Assembly: GCF_030253575.1 (NCBI RefSeq)
Contig: NC_080562.1
Location: 29,777,852 to 29,841,851 of the forward strand
From: Rhododendron vialii
Lineage: Eukaryota > Streptophyta > Magnoliopsida > Ericales > Ericaceae
DNA length: 64,000 bases
Direction of reading: 5' to 3'
Below are positions 57,201 to 64,000 of the stretch, one piece after another. The notes under the pieces were generated by a model. That model worked only from the letters and a program-made list of their open reading frames with translations, was not told where the DNA came from and did no database searches. Each line of letters begins with the position of its first letter. Within the stretch, counting starts at the first letter, position 1. Position numbers and translations under genes: made by a program.

Positions 57201-60200
57201 ATTGTTGTGTATGTGGGTTACGGTGGGTAACCTGCTCCTTTCTGCCCCCTCCTGTATTGGACATAATTTTTTCTTTTGTCAAACTCGTGTATGATTCAGT
57301 CTGTCTTTGGAGTTTCCTGTCCTTTGGTATGTGCTAAACATGTCCTCGAAGACTAGATGAGCCTTATAGCTTCCTTGTATTGTACATGGAACAGTGACAG
57401 TTGGACAGCAGAAACCAGCATCACGGCCTTATGAGCCCAAACTATATGAGCGTCCTGATGCTAAACCAATCAAGGTAAGTTTATTTTTCTCTTCTTTTCT
57501 TCACATGTTTTGCTGTTTTTCTTTGTATATTCCCCATTTTATTTTGGTATTAGTTGAATTGGTCATTAGTAGACTTTGTGATAAAATGCCCGCTATGTAC
57601 TTCTCTGTCGTAATCGTAAATGTCATTTCTTTACGTGTCCCAGCTGTGTAGAGTATTGCATTTAGGAATGGCAACGGGGCGGATTTTTTTGCATACCCCG
57701 CCCCCGCCCCCGTCCCCGTCCCCGCCCCGATCCCGACCAAGTTTTTTTGGGGTACCCCAGTTCCCGCCCCGCCCCGTAAAAATTTAAAAAATTAAAGTAT
57801 AATTAAAAAAGTAAAAAAAAAAAATGCTAAATAAGAATAAAAATTATCCAAAAAATAAAACTTTTGAAATTATTTTTGTGTCTTTTGGTATCGCGGTTTT
57901 ATCTAAACTTTTAATAGCAATCAATATTTTAGATACTTCATTCCATTTCTTTATGTGTACAATTTATTATAAATATTTTAAGAAAACTTATTAAAAAATC
58001 CACTAAACACCAATAAATATCAATTTTTATTTCTTTTTTAAATTTAATTAGCCTACTTGACAGTAAAGAGAAATTGTTTTTTGAATTAATGCTAAAAAAA
58101 TGAAAGGACGTGTATATAAGTATATATACATATATAAATAAATATATATATAAATACGCTGGGTCAGGTAATTTCGCGGTGGGTATTTCGGGGCGGGACA
58201 CTTTCGCCACGAACCCTACCTGAACCTAGGCGGGTTTGGAAAATTTTACCGCGACCCGATACCCAAAAATGGGGTAGAAAACCCGCCCCGTTCGGGGCAG
58301 GGCGGGTAGGATTGCCATCCCTAATTGCATTTTCCTTTCTGTTTTCTAATTTGCTCCTTTTATGTATGCGTTTGAGGATCCCTTTAAGTCTTAGGTGTCG
58401 AAACTGCTGATCAAAGATTGTTAAAAGATACAAAATTGTGTTGAGTCTTAGGTCTAAAGGTGTTTCTTTCAGCGTTTTTATATTCTGGGAATACATGTAC
58501 GAGATGATATTGACCACTAGTATTCAACTATCAATGGGACGATACTCGGTCAGTGGTGATGGAGAAGTGTATGGGACATGCTTTTGCTCAGTCAGGAAGG
58601 CTTTTGTTCATCATTTCCTGCATGCATGCTCAAATTTCTGACAGAAACTTCTTTGCTGTTTGCACTCTACGAATTTGGGCTTGTTTACGTTTTCCAATCA
58701 TCCCCACCCCTACATGTACCTGCATCCACAGCCACTGTCATAGCCGAGTGTTCTGTTTTCCTGTTCTTTTTTATTTTCTTTGGTTTTTCTTTCTAGACTC
58801 GACTATTAGAAGTCTGCTTGATGGAGAATTTTCCAGCCTTTACATTACTTGGAGACAACAAAATCAATGCATAAGATTTGTTTATTCATCCTCAGGGTGC
58901 TGTGAGGGCACTCCATGAATACCAGTTTCTGCCAGAACAGCCGTCTATTAGAAATGATTCATATGAAAGAGCTGCTCCATCTCACTACTTTGGTTCGCCA
59001 AATGATGTTCCAATTGCCAGACATGCATTATCTGCTGGTCGCTCATTTATGCATGGCAATGAGTTATTACCATCACCTTACGCTTTACAAAGTCAGCCGC
59101 CAAGTTTAACTCTTTTGCCTCATCAAGGCCGGCAGGGCCATATCTTGCCTTCAACTTCAGGGGAGTATGACATTGTTTCGCAGAAAAACTCTCTCACAGA
59201 TATTGCTACAGATGCTCAACTAGGTGCTCACCCAATTACTGGACTGGACAATCCGTTTGTACCATCAGACATACAGGTCACCCCTGAGGATGACATTGCT
59301 CGGATGGAGAGAAAGCGCAAGGTGTCCTACTTACCACTTTGTATTTTTGCTTCTTTCCTACAAAGAAAGTATTTCATGTGCACATAGTTGTACCTGCAGA
59401 GTGAAGAGGCAAGAATAGCAAGGGAAGTTGAGGCCCATGAGAAAAGGATTCGAAAGGAGCTTGAGAAACAAGATATTTTGAGGCGAAAGGTCTTTTATTG
59501 TAAACTAAGTTTTCTTTGCTGAAGCTTCTTGTTTGTAATCTGATTCCATCAATCTTTTTTTGAAGAGAGAGGAACAAATGAAGAAAGAAATGGAGAGGCA
59601 GGATCGTGAGAGGCGAAAGGAAGAAGAAAGGCTGCTGCGTGAAAAGCAGCGTGAAGAGGTAAGATACCAGAGGGAACAAAGGCGTGAGATGGAACGGCGA
59701 GAGAAGTTTTTGCAGAAAGAATCTATCAGAGTAAGTTTGTAACCTAGTCCTGCAAGCTTTTTGGAGTTTTCTTTCCTTTAAGTTGGATATAAGCTGATAA
59801 TTGAGATTTCCCCAGGCTGAAAAAATGAGATTAAAAGAAGAACAGCGTAGGGAGAAGGAAGCAGCGAGGCAAAAAGCTGCTAATGATAGGGCTACTGCTC
59901 GCAGAATTGCCAAAGAATCCATGGAAGTTATTGAGGATGAAAGGTTGGAGCTAATGGAGTTAGCAGCTTCAAGCCAGGGTTTGCCTTCAATTGTGTCTCT
60001 TGACAGTCAAACTTTGCAGAATCTTGAATTATTTAGAGGTGCTTTTGTTTGACATACCCGTATATATCGTATATGTTTTTTTTTTACATCAGTCTGTTGA
60101 TTCTGTTGTAGTATTGTTGTGAAAGCCTTTGCATTGCTCATCATGCTATCAGGTTGAAGGTTGTATTACTTAGTTGCACAGAGTGGGGGCGGGGGAGCGA

Positions 60201-63200
60201 AGGATCATAGAAGTTTCTCGTTTGGAAGCACTGTGGGAGCGTTTAGGAATCATTTTTACAGATAGAATTAACTAATATAGTTTTACATAGATCCCAAGCT
60301 CAGCAAAACCCAACCAATTAATAAATTATTGTTCATAGAAGCTCCTTGTTTAAGCGATCCTGCAACTAAGACTTGGAGTCGATTGAAATATTTTTTCCCC
60401 AATGTAAGTAACTCTTATAGTCTTATGTTATAATTAGTGTATGAGTAAATTTGAGTAATTATTTTTCTAGCATCTTGTCGTTATGAAATATATGTTTTTC
60501 TACTGTCTTATTGTTACTTCGTATTTTTTTTCTTTTTTGGAAGCTCTTATGTTATTTCTTTTTGGAATTCATATGCTTTGAGAGGTTCTATTGATAGGAG
60601 CGAAGTTACTATGAGGTTTGACTTGGGCGCGCGAGAGCGAAGTGTTGGGGTGGATTTGTCTGCCTGACTGAAGGATCTTGCAACTAAAGAACAAATAAAA
60701 GAACCAAAATAATGGGGAAAAAATGAAAGAATAAAAGCAATTGGGGACGTCTGTTTCTATATTTCTTTAGCAGGCGTTTTTATTTGTTCCACGTCTGTGC
60801 TCATAATCTGTGTCTGTTTGCGCGTGTGTTTTTTCGACTTGGCATCTATATGGATACAATTTATCTGATCTTCGTCTCAGGATTTCTTAACCGGCTTCAT
60901 GTATAGTAGACTAATGTGGATATGTTCCTTGTGTTGGAGTTCATATATTGTTTTGATTTTATTTGTGTGCTTGGTTTGAGCCATGCATTCCCTCGTATTT
61001 TTTTTTGTGGGTAATCAGAAATACTTGAAAATCTGTTCAAGCAATACTAAACCTTAAGTAATGATTAAGGCCCCTTGTGTTGGTGTGACTGCTTCCAAAG
61101 TACCTTTCTATTAAGGGATATGTAGAGAAGAGTTTGCAGAAAAATTATTGCTACTTTTTGGCAAGAAATCTTTAAAATTCGCTGCATCTTGAAAATATAA
61201 CAAAAAGAACTGCAAGGAACTTGAAGGTCTACAATGAGTAATTTCAACTAAAAACAGTAAAGCACTAAATGGGGCCTAAGCATTATATTATTTGGCCTAA
61301 AACCAATTATTGCACTTGTCATACTCATGTCTTGAAAATTTGAAATTATAGTAATTGCTCTTTTCTCCTCTCAAAAAATTTCTCTCCAAAATTTTTGACT
61401 GCTTCATTCGTGCTTTTTGTCTTTAGTGATTTTTATCAATTATTTATTTATTTATATCTTACTTTTGGGCTGCATATAACACACCTCTATTCAAAAAGTA
61501 GTAAACAATGTTCGTGTTTAAAAAATTGTCTAAAGAAGAGAAAATACGCAATCCTATACAATTTTTTTTGATCTCAAACCAGACAACCAAACAAGGTGAG
61601 CGAAACAGTCTTTTTATAAACATTTAATTTTGCTATTTTATTTTGGAATCATGTAGTAGATTCACATGCTTGAAGTAGTATCTCTAACAATGCAACTAAA
61701 ATAGCTTAATGTTTGTCAGCGGTAACTTGTCGTTGAGTTTCAATTCCTTATTTAGCAACATTATACCTATATTTATGTTTATAGGTATGTATGTTTATAT
61801 AGTATGTACTATATAGCTCTTTGTTAATGCAATTACTATGGCTTAGGCCTTGACTTAATATCTGGTTAACATGTCATGTGAACTTAGGTATGGACATAGG
61901 CCTTGCTAGCGACCCACCATTCTAAGCTGTCAAAGTCCGATCAAAGCGAGCGTGAGATAGAGGAATTGTTGCTCATAGATGTGAATATTGAAAGCTCGTC
62001 CATTATAAACTTATACAATGCACATGTTCATGGTATTCCATGCATAAGTGGGTGGGGTTTCTAAGCGGATATTGTTTTGAGAGGGGCACCCACTCATGTT
62101 TTGGGTCTTAGGCGTGTTGGGATCCCTGTGTTGTGCATTCAGCGGCCAACAAGTAACCAAATCTCCCTTGTTGGACCAGCATCCTAAGATCTCATCGTTT
62201 TGTGTTTGTCTTTGACCATGTCATCGTACATTGTTTTTTGGAGTTGTACTTTTCTTTTTCCCAATCTTCTGCTTTTTCATTAATATTACTTCTGTTTTAG
62301 TGTCTCTATATCTAATCTTATGAGCTGCTTACAAACTTGTAATGCTTCAGATAAGCTCACTGAATTCCCAACCAAGTCTGTGCGCTTGAAAAGGCCTTTT
62401 GCAATTCAACCATGGACTGACTCTGAGGAGAACATTGGGAATCTTTTTATGGTGAGAATAACTAATTTCTTTTGTTTATTATATCCCATTTCTGTTTCTC
62501 TATATAGGAGGGTGTTTTGTAGAAATGAAAAATGTTTCTGGTTCTTAAATATTCACGCATCAATGTTGTTGTTTCTCTAACAAAGACATTACCATACTCT
62601 CAGTAAGATGTTATGCCTTTTTTATTCTTTGCTTTGTTGGAAGTTTTATGTTCGTTGAATATTTTTATTGAGCCAAAAGCGGCAAGATCGGAGATACTCC
62701 TTTCATTCATCTTGCTGTTTTGGTTATAAATTCAACAGTTCAAGCACTTCATATACAGATGATATAAAATTGATGACTCCAAGTGCATGGTATAACGGTT
62801 TAGCTTTAGTTGGATTTGTTTGTGTAATGTTCCATTGAAGTATGCTTTCACAGGGTAGACCACCCTCAGGGAACGTAGTCCGTGTAACAGTCCATGGCTG
62901 TATATACACGGAAGGCACATAAACATGTTACAACAAGTGGACATATTAAAGCAGAATTTTTCAAGCAACAAGCCAACAAATAGGCTAGATGTACTAGTTG
63001 TGTTGTGCTTATGGAAGTACTGATGTGTTGTACTTACCGAACAAATTGATGTGATCATTCTTATGATCTAACGAATTTGCCTGTGACTCATTTTTAGGTC
63101 TGGAGATTTTTAATGACTTTCGCTGATGTACTGGGGCTTTGGCCCTTTACACTGGATGAGTTTGTTCAAGCTTTTCATGATTATGTAAGTTCTTTAGATC

Positions 63201-63705
63201 CTTGTGTTTAGTTATGTTCTCAGAATACTTGCTTTATCCTTCTCAATCCTATTGTATTAGCTGCTTCCTCCTATTTTCAGGATTCAAGGCTGTTAGGTGA
63301 GATACATGTAGCTCTTCTGCGATCCATAATTAAAGACATTGAAGATGTAGCAAGGACTCCCTCCACTGTGCTGGGAGGAAATCAAAATACTGCTGGCAAT
63401 CCTGGAGGTGGGCATCCACAGATAGTTGAAGGGGTATGCTCTGTTGCATGATGCTTGTTTGGTTATTTTTGCTGCATTTTTTGTAGTCAAGTATGGGTTA
63501 ATTCTCATCTGCTATTGTTGATACATCTTTAATTCCTTCTTTGTTTCAGGCTTATAATTGGGGGTTTGATATACGCTGCTGGCAGCGCCACTTAAATCCA
63601 TTGACCTGGCCTGAGATATTGCGGCAATTTGCTTTATCTGCTGGATTTGGACCAAAACTAAAGAAAAGGAGTGCGGAACAAGCATATCTTCGTGATGAAA
63701 ATGAG
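54251..63705 (+). CDS. RLT: Homeobox-DDT protein of RINGLET family, 5' part
   Basis: Eleven exons are visible: 54251-54389, 54611-55111, 57395-57474, 58896-59321, 59400-59489, 59566-59730, 59816-60038, 62351-62451, 63098-63184, 63281-63433 and 63550-63705. All junctions are GT-AG and keep one frame for 707 codons; the gene then leaves the window (family length is about 1700). The homeodomain (about 29-85) has the family signature WFCHRRLKDRK. EFDPLPPGAFGAPI is a conserved block, residues about 370-510 form a long charged coiled coil (EARIAREVEAHEKRIRKELE, MERQDRERRKEEERLLREKQ), and the DDT domain starts at VWRFLMTFADVLGLWPFTLD (576). RLT proteins bind ISWI ATPases (CHR11/CHR17) in the nucleus and keep the vegetative state and nucleosome spacing. 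RLT1 and RLT2 cannot be separated here with certainty. Confidence 0.95.
56869..56909. repeat. 15-nt poly(T) insertion with 13-bp duplication
   Basis: TACCTTGGTACTT occurs at 56869-56881 and again at 56897-56909, enclosing only TTTTTTTTGAACAGC. It looks like an extremely 5'-truncated minus-strand LINE tail, with poly(A) plus a few 3' bases, inside RLT intron 2. Confidence 0.6.
57663..58323. mobile_element. hAT-like MITE in RLT intron 3
   Basis: The ends TAGGAATGGCAACGGGGCGG and GGATTGCCATCCCTA are inverted, with CCCGCCCC / GGGGCGGG-rich subterminal regions around an AT-rich middle. An exact 8-bp duplication ATTGCATT at 57655-57662 and 58324-58331 flanks the 661-bp element. This is a well-known type of plant hAT derivative. 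No transposase frame. Confidence 0.9.
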
Positions 63706-64000
63706 GTAGGGACTTTGTTAAGGCTTCAATCAGTTGTGCAGTTTTTGGGCCTTGAGCTTCCCTGTGCTTCTTGATGTGGTTCCTGGTTATATGATTGTTG
63801 TGGTGAGTTTAACGTTGAATGCAACAAGCAAAATGCATTATGAACATTGGCCTTTTCTCGGTTACTCTTTTTCTAGTATCGTGTGATTGTGTCAAAGGTG
63901 TACAAACACGACTCTTAGTTTTTTTCTCATTCTCACTGTTATTTTACTGAAGATGTTGACCACTTGCAATCTAGGTTAAATTCACCCAATCTTCTAGTTA

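Overview
This window is nuclear DNA of a flowering plant, most likely a eudicot. It is AT-rich, with long intergenic stretches full of small inverted-repeat elements (MITEs), 5'-truncated LINEs and one young Ty1/copia element. Its genes have GT-AG introns and encode plant-specific families. I cannot name the species.

Five host genes are supported. (1) 6504-9461 (+): a C2H2 INDETERMINATE DOMAIN transcription factor of the NUTCRACKER/IDD8 type, 425 aa, 3 exons. (2) 17136-19915 (-): a NAC transcription factor of the SND2/SND3 (NAC073/NAC010) clade, 277 aa, 3 exons. (3) 33085-36605 (-): a HAESA-LIKE 1 receptor kinase, 996 aa, 2 exons. (4) 46355-47011 (+): a single-exon DUF679 (DMP) membrane protein, 218 aa. 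(5) 54251 to beyond the right edge (+): the first 11 exons (707 aa) of a homeobox-DDT protein of the RINGLET (RLT1/2, ISWI partner) family. Two broken host genes lie between them: a peptidyl-serine galactosyltransferase (SERGT1-like) fragment at 23971-26496 (-) and a CIPK21-like kinase at 29797-32652 (+).

Layout: 1-6.3 kb has no gene; 6.3-9.5 kb is the IDD gene; 9.5-16.3 kb holds hAT, MULE, Tourist and Stowaway-like MITEs and LINE copies; 17.1-19.9 kb is the NAC gene; 20.5-28.9 kb holds foldback MITEs and a composite LINE that seems to carry the SERGT1 fragment; 29.8-32.7 kb is the CIPK pseudogene; 33.1-36.6 kb is HSL1; 37.5-44.3 kb holds a LINE tail, a foldback MITE and the copia element inserted in that MITE's edge; 44.9-47.0 kb has a MULE-like foldback and the DMP gene; 47-53.5 kb is MITE-rich; from 54.3 kb onward is the RLT gene, with a hAT MITE in intron 3.

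The intact genes do not form one pathway, but their order is informative. From memory of Arabidopsis loci, RLT1-HSL1-NAC010 sit together on chromosome 1, HAESA and SND2 are neighbours on chromosome 4, and NUTCRACKER and RLT2 are near neighbours on chromosome 5. This window carries IDD8-type, NAC010-type, HSL1-type and RLT-type genes in one block, as expected of an ancestral segment that Arabidopsis holds as fractionated duplicates.
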